DNA of 64,000 bases from Hemibagrus wyckioides. Its lineage: Eukaryota; Chordata; Actinopteri; Siluriformes; Bagridae. The position numbers were made by a program, and so were the translations under genes. The stretch covers positions 10,425,501 through 10,489,500 of the forward strand of contig NC_080719.1 in NCBI RefSeq assembly GCF_019097595.1. Direction: 5' to 3'. Shown piece after piece: positions 35,405 to 47,969 of this stretch (positions are counted from its first letter, which is position 1; each line of letters starts with the position of its first letter). Under the pieces are notes generated by a model that saw only the letters and a program-made list of their open reading frames with translations, was not told the origin of the DNA and ran no database searches.

Positions 35405-35680
35405 CATCCCAATTATGATTGAGGCCTCCTGGTGGTCCAGTGGCAGGAGCCTGCACTCTCATTGTCACGACCTGGGTTCAATTCCCGCGAAGGAAGCTAG
35501 CCCAGCCACTGAAGAGTTAACTCTCAGTACCAGTCCCAAGACTGGATAAAATGGGAGGGTTGCATCAGGAAGGGCATCTGGCGTAAAACCTGTGCCAAAT
35601 CGAAACATGCGGACCAAATGATCTGCTGTGGCAACCCCGAACAGGGAGCAGCCTAAACAACAACAACATCCCAATTATGA
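35405..35680 (+). mobile_element. tRNA-derived SINE with 14-bp target-site duplication (family C)
   Basis: The element body at 35419-35666 has a tRNA-like head (GTCCAGTGGCAGGAGCC, then GGGTTCAATTCCCG) and a conserved-looking body with GGGAGGGTTGCATCAGGAAG, ending in a short AAC repeat tail. It is flanked by perfect 14-bp direct repeats CATCCCAATTATGA (35405-35418 and 35667-35680), the expected result of LINE-driven retroposition. It is the best-preserved retroposon insertion in the window. Confidence 0.85.
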
Positions 35681-38139
35681 CTATATGGAGTATATCGATG
35701 GCACAAAAAAACAGACTCCCGTATATCATAGCACTGTGTAATTTCTGGATTCTCTGTAACATGACAAGATGCATGTTTTTGTCTTATTTACATCAAGGGA
35801 AAGAAAAAAGAGGCTGGTGAAGTAATGACTGTAGTTGTTATAAGGTAAGTGATAACAGGACTGTTTATGTTGAATGTACATTCATGCTACATTAAATGCA
35901 ACTATAACTATAAATTGTTATATATTATGGTACAAGAGGAATACAACACATAATGGCCAGGCATTAACGCATGACATAATAGCATGGTGTGTGTCTTTGG
36001 TGTATAAAAATCAAAAATCAGTATTAATGGACAGCAAACTTGCATTCTGGCTTTAATGATCACATTTTATTAATAACTCATATGTATGCTTCATATGCAT
36101 TGCTCAGCTGTATTGAATATCACGACTAGTGAGAAAGGGAGCTGAGCAAACCGTGAAAGAAGAGCGCATGAGGTCATTGTAGTACACTACAGCCACCAGA
36201 AGGGGGAGCTCTGCAAAGTAACCATGCTGAAAGAACAAAGACCATAAGCACCATGCTGGAGACAAAGACTTTCCCCCCAAATCATCTGATGTTGGCTCTT
36301 ATGCTGTCTGAAGGAAAACCTTGCTGTCAACCTATACGGATCCCAACTCCGAGGCGCATGCATCCCTCCCTCGTCAAGGTCATTATGTAGGGCAGAAACG
36401 TTTAGTTGTCGCTCAGAGGAATGTACATTTAAATCATAATGCTGTGATACAAAGGAGACTTAATTGAGGAGAAGGATGCTGAGGGAGAAGGTCACTTACC
36501 TGACAAATCCAAACCAGCTGACTTGTTTGTCCTTGAAGAATGTTCAGTTTGTAAATCTCTCTCTCTCTCTCTCACTCACACACACACACACACAATACAC
36601 ATATAGTGGAAATAAAACACATCTACACACCCCTGTCAACATTGCAGCTTTTGATGTAAAGAACAAAACAATAAAGATTAATTGTATCAGATCTACAACA
36701 ACCTATAAAATTCAAGTGTGTCCAATTGAAACATCTTCAAGGAAGGAAAAAAACCCAGCAATAACCTGGTTGCATAAGTGTGTAACCAATCACATTTAAA
36801 CTCAGTGATTTTCATATGGTATGTTGTGTTGATTGCTCAGTGGGTGTGGCTAATATCAGTATTTGTAGATTTGTAAGTAGATTTTTAAGTTAACAGTTGA
36901 TAGTTTTGCATCTAAATCATATTTAGCACAACTTTAGCTCCAGAATCTCTTACCTCTTAAATTGAATTGATTCCTTGTGTCACATACAAATAGCACCAAA
37001 TTGTATTGTACTGAATCATTGGCTGCTGTAAATGTAGCATTTATCACAATGTGCTTTTTGTCGATCTAAAAGAAGAAATATGAACCTTTAGAATATGGCG
37101 TAAATGTATTTCAGTTTAGTAGTAGGAACTTCTGAGGCAAGGAGTTACCAGTAAAGCTCTGTATCATGAATTATTGCACTTCCTTTGTGTAGTGTGTAAA
37201 AGCCATGTGTGCAGGCCTGTCCTCTGCTTCACTCTCATGCACTGCTCTATTAGGCCAAGCCTTAAATTAACCCTGGTTTTAATGGTTTTTAAGATTTTTT
37301 AAGGTTGCCTGTTTTATAGCCCTTTCCAGCACTTAAAGCTGTAGTAATGGTACAAAGGGCAGGTGGGTTATAGCGGCTTACCTTCCACATTTATTGAATT
37401 TAGACAGCAGGGTGACTGCTCAAATGAATGGCTCTCTTTATTCCTCATAATGGCCCGAGCCTCACTTCAAACATGAGCTGGGTTACACCAGCAGTGAAGC
37501 CATGTTGTTTAAATGATGAGAAACATACATGTTTTGAGCATGTCACTCATATGCTCAGGCACATGCGTGTGGTTGTTTCTGGCTGATATGGTCAGACATG
37601 GTCCTGTAATTGGCACTAGTGAATCACACAGTGGAATAGATAGCATCTCTGGAGGCCAATCCTCCAGGAAGCGCCATTAAAGGCAATCCCCGTTATGATT
37701 ATAGCTTGAGCATAAAAGCCAAGAGCTGATATTTTTGTACATGATAGTGAGTCAGCGAGAGAGAGAGAAAGGGAGAGAGAGAGAGATTTTGAACAATTCG
37801 GCCATGAATGAATAGCAAATGTTGCATGGGTCTTAATAGAAAATGGTATTAGTCGTATTATTTTTGCAGTTTTAATGCCCTCAGCTTGAACAGCATGACT
37901 AGCAAATAGCAAAGAATTGCAAGGTCCATTTATTGTATATTTCCTTCAAGAGAGAGTACAGTGTAGGAAGTAAAATTTGAATGAGCCAGCAATTCAATAT
38001 GATAGAACGTGATCCAGATTTGTAAAAAAAAAAATAATTATAATTAATTAATTAATTAATTTTAAAAAAATGTTTAAGTTAATGTTTTGAGGAACAATAG
38101 TGTTAGATTTGAATAATGGAAAACCATGTTACATGTATT
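35681..38139. other. gene-free intergenic DNA
   Basis: I see no exon. It contains adjoining CT and CA arrays (36555-36594), a GA array (37757-37788), an ATTA run near 38036-38062 and a CTCF-like motif near 36193-36210. Open frames here are short and domain-free. Confidence 0.55.
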
Positions 38140-38740
38140 TGGAAAGACAGAAAGGCCACACCTCCTTCACTTAGAAAGACAGACAGAGAGGCCACACCTC
38201 CTCCACTTAGAAAGACAGACAGGGAGGCCACACCTCCTTCACTTGGAACGACAGACAGAGAGGCCACACCTCCTTCACTTAGAAAGACCTGCAAAGAGGC
38301 CACAACTCCTTCACTTAGAAAGACAGACAAAGAGGCCACACCTCCTTCACTTCAAACGACAGACAGAGAGGCCACACCTCCTTCACTTCGAAAGACAGAC
38401 AGAGAAGCCACACCTCCTTCACTTAGAAAGACAGACAGAGAGGCCACACCTCCTTCACTTAGAAAGACAGACAGAGAGGCCACAATTCCTTCGCTTGGAA
38501 TGACAGACACAGAGGAAGCCCCTTCTTCAAGTGGAGTGACAGTCACAGAGGACACCCCTCCTTCACTTGGAATGACAGACACAGAGGCCACACCTCCTTC
38601 ACTTGGAATGACAGACAGAGAGGCCACACCTCCTTCACTTAGACAGACAGACAGACAGACAGAGAGGCCACACCTCCTTCACTTAGACAGACAAACAGAC
38701 ACTTAGAATGAAGGACACAGAGGAAACACCTCTATAACTA
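38140..38740. repeat. minisatellite, 36-bp period, about 14-16 units
   Basis: Units share GGCCACACCTCCTTCACTT. The first nine carry AAAGACAGACAGAGA between cores, while units 10-13 carry GGAATGACAGACACAGA, giving two subtypes in blocks. An inserted ACAGAC stretch at about 38640-38665 shifts the last units, which then decay to about 38740. Because 36 is divisible by 3, more than one frame on each strand stays open (a 196-residue plus-strand frame repeats KTDREATPPSLR). No family resemblance, splice context or promoter supports a gene, so I call this a repeat. Confidence 0.9.
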
Positions 38741-39316
38741 GGACAGATCACCAACACCCTCTTAATGTAAAAACAGTTAACATTAGCTAACCTGAAGGGA
38801 TTCTGAGATGATATTTAAGAACTGTTCAGCTAGCTAACAACAGAATTTTTTTTTTTTCGATGCTGTAAATCATGTTCTAGGATGCTAATAATCCTCACTG
38901 GTCATGTACAGTAAGCTAGCCATAAGTAGACAATGTAAAACTCCTTAGTAAAACTGTAAGCTAACAGAACAATAGTAAATCAGATGTGAAAATGCCAGAG
39001 CATTGCTTTTATTTTGTTAATATGTTTGTGTCTGAAAACATAGCCCACTTCTTCTTCTAATCTGTAATTATAGCATTACATAATTAATGTCCTGCATTTT
39101 CATTTTCTCAAAGGAAAAATCAAGTGAAACTCAAGACATGAACTGACAAAACAGAGCATAAAGTAGTGAGAAGGGCGGCTGGAGGATCTGGGGGATATGG
39201 AGAGATTGATGAGATTTGTAGATTACCTAGAAACATTTTTCACAAAAAAGTTGAATAGATGGGAGCAGATGTTTTTACTCTCTAAATCAAAACTGCTGCC
39301 TCAAATATACATTACA

Positions 39317-39620
39317 TTATATGTCCAAAAGTATGTGGACACCTAACCAATCATAACCCATGTGAGCCTTTTGCGCACCCTACTCTTCTGGAAAGGTTTT
39401 TCGCTTGTTTTTGGAGCATGACTGTGGGGATTTGTGTTCATTCATCTACAAGAGCATCAGTGAGGTCCGTTACTGATGTTGAGTGATGAGGCCCTGGGTG
39501 CAGTCAGTGTTGCAGATTATCCCAAAGGTGTTTGTTATGCTTCAGCATGCAAAGATATTGGAGAGAGTAGCGTGCTTCCAACTTTGTGGCATCAGTGTAT
39601 CCATGGATGTCTTTGAGAAT
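39317..39620 (-). mobile_element. degraded Tc1-like element relic
   Basis: It begins with TATATGTCCAAAAGTATG, a Tc1-type terminus, and continues with GGGGATTTGTGTTCATTC and ATCCCAAAGGTGTTTG. These match the same positions in the relic at 10001-10471 and correspond, reversed, to a transposase C-terminal region. The distal end is lost and there is no usable frame. Confidence 0.65.
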
Positions 39621-40264
39621 TCTTTGGTCATTTATTCAGAAGTATCATCAGGAAAGCTCAGAGGTGCTACAAGGATTATCTAAAAGCCACCAATAGGATA
39701 AGTGTATACAAAACGCAGACTGGTAATGGCAACAAATCAAGCTTACATTGAAGAATGTTCCTGTTACCTAATGATGTAAGCAGAGCATTCATCATTTTAT
39801 AATCTAATATTGATTATCAGATTATCATATTTTGGCACAATTTACTAAAGAATCAGCCAAGATTATATTAGGATAATCTCATGCACTGTGACAACTAATG
39901 TTAAAACATTAGCACATTTCAAAAGGTAGATCCCTTTAGATCCACCATCAACTTCCTGTTATGAATCGATGCAGCATTAGTGAAAACATCAAGTGGAATT
40001 GGTCAATCTGAAAACAATTACCATCTAAAAGTGGGTGATGGAACAACACTGTAATGGGAAAAGAGGACAAAATCTGATTTAAATGCACTGGTAGCATTAT
40101 TGCAGACAAGGAAATGGGAGGTGCCAAAAAGGCCTTTGGCAACGTATATAATGAAATTGTCAATCACAGGTTGTGTAGTTACAAAGACTATATAGAAATA
40201 TCTCATGTCACTGCAAAATCAATAACCGGGCAACTTCAGCAACAACACTGATACATTCAGATGT

Positions 40265-40303
<39 letters not shown>

Positions 40304-41704
40304 GAGAGAAACACAAACACAGACGTGTAATAATTGGCCATAGAGTGGTTCTTGATGTTAGACTTGACATTGTTGTCCTGTAATGATCGACTTTCAGAAA
40401 GCTTGGCCAAATAACAATCTCCTTCATCTTCTACCATTCTCTGAGCACTTTATCTCCAACCTCTTTCAGTCCTTCCATCCACCTCTTGCTCTCCCTCGAT
40501 CTATTTCACCTCTCTGCCAACCCAAAATAAACTCAACTATAGAGAACACCATGTTATCAGAACAACAATGCGCTATGTGTACGTTGAAGGGTCTGTGAGT
40601 GAAAGTGAGTCGGCTTCATCGCAATCCGCAATGACATGGCTGAGCTGGAGTGTGGAAACCGAATGAAATACACACACACACACACAGTTTCATTCCTAAT
40701 CAGACCTGATCAGACAGCACATCTTGATTTAGTTGAATGACAAAAGCAGAGCTCAAGCATAATCTAATTAACTAATCACAATTTTTTTTATAAAATTACA
40801 TGACAACTAGGCTTTTCTATTTAAAAATCTTGATGTTATGATTAGCATAAAATACAGCTAGTTCGGAAACCCTGGCTAAGCTAGCACTACAGGGAAAATA
40901 GTTACTTTAGCTAACATCTTCGTTAGCTGCTGTCGGGTGTTAAGCCGCTAGTCATGTATGTTAGCTAACATCATGTTAACAGACCAAATCCCATTAGATA
41001 GATAATGTTTGTCTTTCTGTTTTACATAAATTTGCTAGCTGCTAATCTATTGTGTGATTAAAATCAGTTAAGCAAAAGTCCTAAATGACGTATTATAGAC
41101 TGTGCACTTACACTTTGTGTTCTCCAGTCTAATGTATGAATTTTAGTAGAGAATTGTTGTCTCAAATAGAACACTAAAGTATTTTTACTAACTGGAAGTA
41201 CAAGTTGTTTCCCAGTTGATGGTAAACGATGTAAAGTGCACGTAATGTGATACCACTGGCTTTATCAGATAAAGTGTCCAACATTCCACACTAACTTGAA
41301 GTGCAATTTCAGTGTGAACACACTACTCACACCAGTTACACTACAAAATCATGTAGCATGGTGTCTACGTATGAGATGTCAGGCATACCTAAGGTTTCTA
41401 CACTTTAAAGGTGATGTCATATGGAAAAGTTTGCAATTATCTGATTACATTTCCCTCAAGCTCCACCCTTGATTTGAAACAATAAGGACATGCTAATCAA
41501 AAAAGGTCAGTGCAGATAATAAACAGCCTGGAGAGCCAGGAAATATATGCTGAAATGTAAGCAGTCTTTGTGACTGCACCTCAGAGTTACATTAAGATCC
41601 ATAAATGTTTATGTCTCCAAAAGAACATTATGTGGTGGCTGAGTTGGTGTGTGAAGCGAAGATGTTTTATGTCTGAGGATTATGCATGTCTTTAGCAATA
41701 TAGG

Positions 41705-41735
<31 letters not shown>

Positions 41736-41904
41736 CCTTTGTCTGTTTCGCCCCATTCCTCCTACTCAGATGCATCTCGTCCAGGTTGTTTGGAAAGCAG
41801 CGCTTTATGAAATCCATCGTAGCTGCTAAGAACGAGAAGGGCAAATTCGGATATATAAACATTCCTATCCTTTCATTAGTCAAAGCATGGGGAGGAGGGT
41901 GAAG

Positions 41905-41918
41905 TAAACGAGAGAGAC

Positions 41919-41959
<41 letters not shown>

Positions 41960-42292
41960 CAGCAGGAGTGGATCCCAGGATCTCTGTCTCTCTGTCTCTC
42001 TCTCTCTCGTTCTCTTTGTGGTATTTGGCCAGGAACCATAAGAAGGTGTGTGGGTGGAGGGGCTGGATCCATCTTGGAGAAGACAGGAGTCTTTCTTTCC
42101 CTCTCCCCCTCTCTCTATCTCTCCCTCTCCCCCTGTTTCTCTCACCATGTCTCTTACTCTCTGTGGTAATTGAGAAGTTGCCTGGCTGGGACTCAGCCCA
42201 GATGGAAATCATTCTGGCATGTGGGGGGTTGTGGGTGGGGGGGTAAGAGAGGACAAGAGAACAAGAGAGAAACAGAGGGAGAGAGAGAGATG
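41905..42292. repeat. alternating GA and CT tracts (homopurine/homopyrimidine mosaic)
   Basis: GA tracts at about 41908-41955 and 42250-42292 face CT tracts at about 41978-42010 and 42095-42140. Each GA/CT pair forms an inverted repeat able to fold as a hairpin. Open frames here are Arg/Glu or Ser/Leu repeats and not genes. Confidence 0.85.
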
Positions 42293-42897
42293 AGCCCAAA
42301 CTGATGTCCTTGGCTCCTAATTGAACACGATCTCACAGATCTTGCGACTGCTGCAATGACTCAACCTTGATGGTTACAAATTTACAAGGAGTCTGTGGTT
42401 AGGAAGGATCACAATTTAACAAAGCACTTGCTGAAGAAGCTTTCACTGCTTTGATGAATCAGACCAGCCCTGTTTTCGGGTGTGTTACTCCATCAAGCAC
42501 ACTTTAATCTGATTCAGTACCTATAGGTACATTGATTCATTTGGCAGATGCTTTATTTAGAGTGAACTACAAATGAAGCAGAGTCTAAGCAATGCATAGA
42601 GCTGACAAGTCCACAGTTAACTCTGAGTTCTTACCAGAAGTCATTTCTCTTCTTAAATAATGATCAAGATTCATCACAGCAGTTCAGGTATTTTATTTTT
42701 AACTGATGTGACTGATGGTTTGATACCCATACAGCTATAGATGGGAAACAAATTAAAGAGAAAACAATACTGCCTGTATTATGCGATAGGAGACATTTTG
42801 TTGGTGATGTTTAAAGCAAAAAGTCACTTCAAATCAATACAATGTCCTACTGACTGATCACCTTTATCTCATGATAAAACTTTTCTACATACCATAG

Positions 42898-43090
42898 CAG
42901 CGGGTGTCCAAGTTTATCTGTAATGAGTCGGTGACTTCAGGTTTTCATTGGAGCCAACCAGAAGCCATTCTGAGTCTACTGAAAGCCAAGATCAACTGAT
43001 TAAACAGGTGGAACCGATATACCTCCTGCTTGATCGGAATGAAAACCTGCACCCACTCAGGCCCTTTGCGGATACGACTGGACACCCCTG
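42898..43090. mobile_element. hAT-like palindromic MITE, 193 bp
   Basis: The left end CAGCGGGTGTCC and the reverse complement of the right end, CAGGGGTGTCC, are terminal inverted repeats. Internal halves are also inverted (GGTTTTCATTGG against GAATGAAAACC). Flanking octamers TACCATAG (42890-42897) and TGCTATAG (43091-43098) match at 6 of 8 positions, consistent with a decayed 8-bp target duplication. No coding capacity. Confidence 0.7.
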
Positions 43091-43479
43091 TGCTATAGCT
43101 TTCACCATCTTCAGATCCCAACCCCGTGGAATACCTATAATCACCACCACCATCATCAAAACACCAAATGAATATTAGTATACAAAGTTATGACTATAAA
43201 AGGTTTTTATATATCCAGTAAACTTCTACAGAATCTATGCAAAGGTCTTTTCTGCTTGTATGACACTTTGTGTTGGTTTTATCTTTACATTTATATTATG
43301 TTACATATATGTACAGTTATATTTGTCAGCCTTTTGTTAATATAATCATTGTAATTAACTAACTACATAGATGTAATGTGTTTGTGTTTTTCCTAGTTCA
43401 CATAACACTGGTGGAAATAAATATAGAGCAGTACTTCATAATGGATCTTTAGTTTTTATCTAACAGCACTTCTCACACC

Positions 43480-43852
43480 ATGAACTGCACCATGTTCTTT
43501 CCGAATTTCTAGCACTGTCGAATGAACCCTCCATCTCTCAGGACTCGCGTCAAGACTCTTCTCTGTTCTGGCATCTAGGTGGTGGAATGAACTTCTGATA
43601 GATGTCTGAACAGCTGAATCACTGGCTATGTATAAAGACCTACAGTACTTTACTAAATAAATAAATGTAGTTGTTTTTAACTGTTGTGTTATCTTGCTAT
43701 TTTACCTCCCAATAGAGTTTTTAGACTGGTGGTATTTTTAGTCTGTGACCTAGTGAACAAGTGGGATGTATTCATTGATAAAGACTTTAAAGCAGGTCCA
43801 TAAGTCACTCTGGAAAACAACGTCTGCCAAATACCATAAATGTAAATGTCAG
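43480..43852 (+). repeat. dispersed repeat with family A-like tail
   Basis: The segment with TCTGTTCTGGCATCTAGGTGG and GGAATGAACTTCTGATAGATG is the reverse complement of part of 49375-49795. It ends with CACTCTGGAAAACAACGTC then TGCCAAATACC, the tail shared with family A SINEs. A non-autonomous retroelement is likely; the family is not assigned. Confidence 0.6.
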
Positions 43853-45838
43853 AATGCATGCACTAGTGTTTCTATGGGGATTTAAGTGAACTAGTTTGCT
43901 TTACTTTACAGTTCATTACAGGTTCATTAAGTCTCTCTAATTAAGCTCACCCCAAATCCAAAATCTGAGAGTAACCACTAAACATATTTAACGCAGTAAT
44001 GGAATAAAATGTTAAAAAATGTTTTCCTTAACTATGAGCAGCTATCTGACAGGAACCAGAGATGTTGTTGGACGTTGTTTAAAGGCGGGGGGAAAAAAGA
44101 TTTGTCCTGAATCTTACTCTTGTTGATTGTTGCCATATTGCTTGCTGTACATTTGAAAAATTAACCTTTGCTCAACTTCATGATGTCGCCCTGCTCACTC
44201 TGCCAATATCCGCTCTGCTTGTTGTCTTAAATGAACACACATTGAAAATAAAGGACTTCCATTTACTCTGCGTGTGAATGAAGGATAAAAGTTTTCCTGA
44301 AGCAGCCAACATTTGCAGTTCTGGATTCTGAACTCACAGCTTTCTGGTCACTGGGCTAATATCTGGACGTTAGCTTAAATCACCACTGCTGCCTGATAGA
44401 TTTGATATTGGAGAATGTTCAGATGGTGTTAAATTATACCTTAAAAGAAGGCCTATAATTACAGAGCAGATCAGTCTGAAGAACACTACACTGTATGAAT
44501 TAATGAATTTACACTGATATATACAAAAAAATCCCTCACTGTTGGTCTTGTTCACATTGGGCAATGTTTATGTTTATGCAACCCTATTTTCTAAAATGTT
44601 ATTTGAAGATGCATCACTAGAGGATATTCATCATATATTCGTCTGCCCTGGAGAGCATGTTTTATCACACAGTATTGCATATCATAGAATCTGTCCATTT
44701 TAATAATCGTTAAAGACCTAGCATACAACAGGCATAATAGAGGCAGTCTGAGATATCTTCTTGTCCATATGGTGCACGTTACAGAGGTTAAAGTCACCAC
44801 AGCTAATTGTTTATAGCTATAGCACAAAGACCTTTAAACTTGTGCTTGAGCAATCATCTGCATTCACAACAGCAAATTCAAACCCAATCATTTTACAGAA
44901 AGAACCTACAGTGGAGAGAAAAGATAAAAAGGTTCCTAGAAGTAAAATCAATCGGAGTTCTTGGAAAATTGAGATTTTTAAAATTGTCCTACACATTTCA
45001 GTGGTGTCAGGTGTGTGTAAAGTCACTCACTCTCCCATGGAATAAGAGTTCAAAAAAAATATTAAAACAAGGATTTTATGTCTCACTCTCTCTAAAGCAG
45101 CAACAAAAAGAGTAAAAATAAAAAGTAAAATTTTTTACTTTAGTTAGGCTAATTGCCAGACTGTTGCCTCATATTTTTGCAACGTTGCTTATTTCTTAGA
45201 GTCACAAAAACAAACAAAAAAGACACTAGCTAGTTAGCTGACTTTACCACTTTATTTTACGCAAAATCATATGGTTGTCGCCTAAATTTGTCTGATTGTT
45301 GCTCCTTTGCGATCAATGAACAGCTTCAATAAACAAACCAATAAAGAGTAACAATCTAATATGACTGCTGCTTTAGTCTAAGAACCATTTCTGATAAATC
45401 ACAAGTTTATGAAGCACAGCTACATGCCATGTTTATAGGCATCATTAAATCTTTGCTCCTATTTCATGCACCTAATTGGTACAGGCCATTTCAGTAGGAA
45501 TTCCAAGCCATATATCTCGCCACTCTGAGCTATGCATGTATGCGTTAAAGCCAGCTCTGGATAAGCAGCTCCTAAATCGGTGAGCTGGAGCCGAAACAAC
45601 GGCAGCCTGGCCGAATTCGGATCTGAGCAGAGGAATGAAGTGTTTATCAGCAACTGTCAGGAAAAAGTGGAAACAGCCACCGGCATGCAAGAGCAGTTTG
45701 CAGAACGAGAGCTCCAATTACAGATGACAGGAATCAAAAGCATGAGGCTGACGTTGGAACGCTGGAAAGAGAGAGAGAGAGGCACAGAAGGAGGAGCAGA
45801 CTCTGAATGAAGAGTGGGGAAAGTCCCTTTTCCCTTCT

Positions 45839-45875
<37 letters not shown>

Positions 45876-47883
45876 CGCTCTTTCTCATCCCCCTAATGCT
45901 GAATCATCAATGCGATGGACTCACTGAACTATCCGTCAGTTATAGTTCTCTACTGAAACAAAACAGTATTGAAGTGTTTTACAATCATTTGGAAAAGCAC
46001 ATAATGAAACATTCATAATGTATGATCTCTGTCACATGTAGCAGAAATGAAGTACAATGTGCCCTGGATCCACAGGTGGAAATGAGTCTAAAATTCCTGA
46101 ATTTCTAAAAAAAATATTCCTTCAGTGGATATAAAGTATACTTCATGTGGTTGGAAAACCTCAATATGATAAATGAATCATTACAAACATTAAATGATAA
46201 ACAGAGAATACCATTAAACTGTTTGTCAGGAAGTTGCATGTGTGTGGTGTGGTGGTGTGGGAAAACCCCTCAGATGTCCATGTGGCATTAATCTGGCCAA
46301 CAGCCAAACAAGCTGAAAAATCACATTTTGACCAGATTGATTTTCATTTCTGACTATAATATGTTTTGACACCTCTACATTATAAAAAATACAGATATAT
46401 TTCAACCCCCAAAACATCTAAAAATGTTTACATTACTTTCTAAACTTGCTTTAGCTTTCTGCAAAGGTCATGTTATGTAATTAAGAAGCCAGTTTATCAA
46501 ATGCAGCAGTGTCCATTAAGAAGCATGCTAGCTTAATGTGCTTCACTCACACAGTAATGAACATAATCCAAACTGTTGGTTATAACAACACACGAAACAC
46601 ACATGACCCTAAAAGATCCTGTTTGTAAACAGACTCAGTCCAGCTGTCAAATTATCTGTCATGCACACGCTCCAATAGGTGACCATTTTGTGTGATCACA
46701 TCTTTAGGCGTCTCTGAGCATTGGTTCAGAAACGCTGTGTGAGGTAGTAAAAAAAAACAACAAAAAAAACAAATTACAGGAGTTTTTCCAAGACCTACTT
46801 TCCTTTAGCTCTTTATTTCCTTAATGATGCATTAAAGGAGCTTGTAAAAGGGTTTCTAATGTGTCAGGTCCCATGAGAATAGAAGGACAGCGAAGATACA
46901 TGACAAGCTCTTATGAACATGGTGTGTTTACATCAGTATTTAGCATACTAGCATACATTAAACTTATACATAATAGCAATCCAGCTAATTAAGAAGCCAG
47001 TATATGACTTCAGGTTTAAAGGCAAAAAAAATCCACTCAGTTACAGACTTCTTGTACTGAAGCTCTAGAGTCATGAGGGAAGTCTAAAAGATCACATGGA
47101 CTCTCAGGTCCAATAAATCTGGTCTACCGGAGGTACCTAAGATCTGACTGATCTAAATGATGGGCAGATCTTACAGTGGCATAGCTGACAAAGTTTGAAA
47201 TGCCTTTTGAACTTCATCACTGCACTTCCTTCTCTCTATACCAGAGGCCAAAACATGGAGTTTGCGCCTGTTTTGAGCATTGAATATCTGTCATGTCACA
47301 CTCCACAGTGGTGATTAATGGCTTATCTGAAAGCAGACACTCAGCGCTTTATGTCATTTCCTGTAGTTTTTCATAAGTGTTTCTGTTTTTACCTAGCCTA
47401 CTAAAGACAATATTGGTACCATAAAAAAGGTTAGGGTTTTTCTCTTCAAAGTAAATGGTGATCTCAAACCAATTTCTGCTCTCCGAGATCCCCAAGGTTA
47501 TTCAAACAAAGGGAAAATGTGTCACAGTGAAATCCAGTCAGTGTCCTGACTTTAGAAACAATAAAATAATTCATTTGTTTTATACTAATTGAAAAAGTCA
47601 GTGAACTGGTAAAAATGGTTAAGAGACTTCTAAAATTATACACTTTCTCTCAATATCTTGACTTTCTTCTTGATACAAGTTTATTTTAAATTGTACAGAT
47701 TGTCAGAAAGGTAAAATATACTGAATGTACAATTTTCCATGTTATAATTCTACTTGAAATAAACATTTATAAAACAACTGTAATAAAACAATTCTAGAAA
47801 ATACTTACATATATGACAAGATATGAATTATGAATTTCATCTTACATGTCAGTATTCTATTTCAGGACACTGAGGTGCATAAC

Positions 47884-47886
<3 letters not shown>
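43853..47886. other. gene-free intergenic DNA
   Basis: No exon is supported. A CT array lies at 45841-45873. The block 45470-45760 is non-repetitive with balanced composition and overlapping open frames on both strands; it could be a conserved noncoding element, but no motif settles it. The rest is AT-rich. Confidence 0.5.

Positions 47887-47962
<76 letters not shown>
47887..47962. repeat. (AT)n microsatellite, about 38 units
   Basis: A pure AT run is followed by ACATATAT. Open frames across it are Tyr-Ile repeats. Confidence 0.97.

Positions 47963-47969
<7 letters not shown>

Larger units (their letters stand above)
38741..42535. other. gene-free intergenic DNA
   Basis: No exon is supported. 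Contents are a Tc1 relic (39317-39620), a GA array (40270-40301), a CA array (41704-41732) and the purine/pyrimidine mosaic at 41905-42292. Remaining sequence is AT-rich with short open frames on both strands. Confidence 0.55.

Noticed and set aside
38116..38706. 196-residue plus-strand open frame with 12-residue repeats, and its minus-strand counterparts
   Set aside because: It is produced by the 36-bp minisatellite. Several frames on both strands are equally open, there is no start context, domain or splice evidence, and the frame breaks at an indel inside the array.
38140..38740. Possible CRISPR-like array because of a 36-bp regular repeat
   Set aside because: Units are directly tandem with no unique spacers, and the window is vertebrate nuclear DNA.
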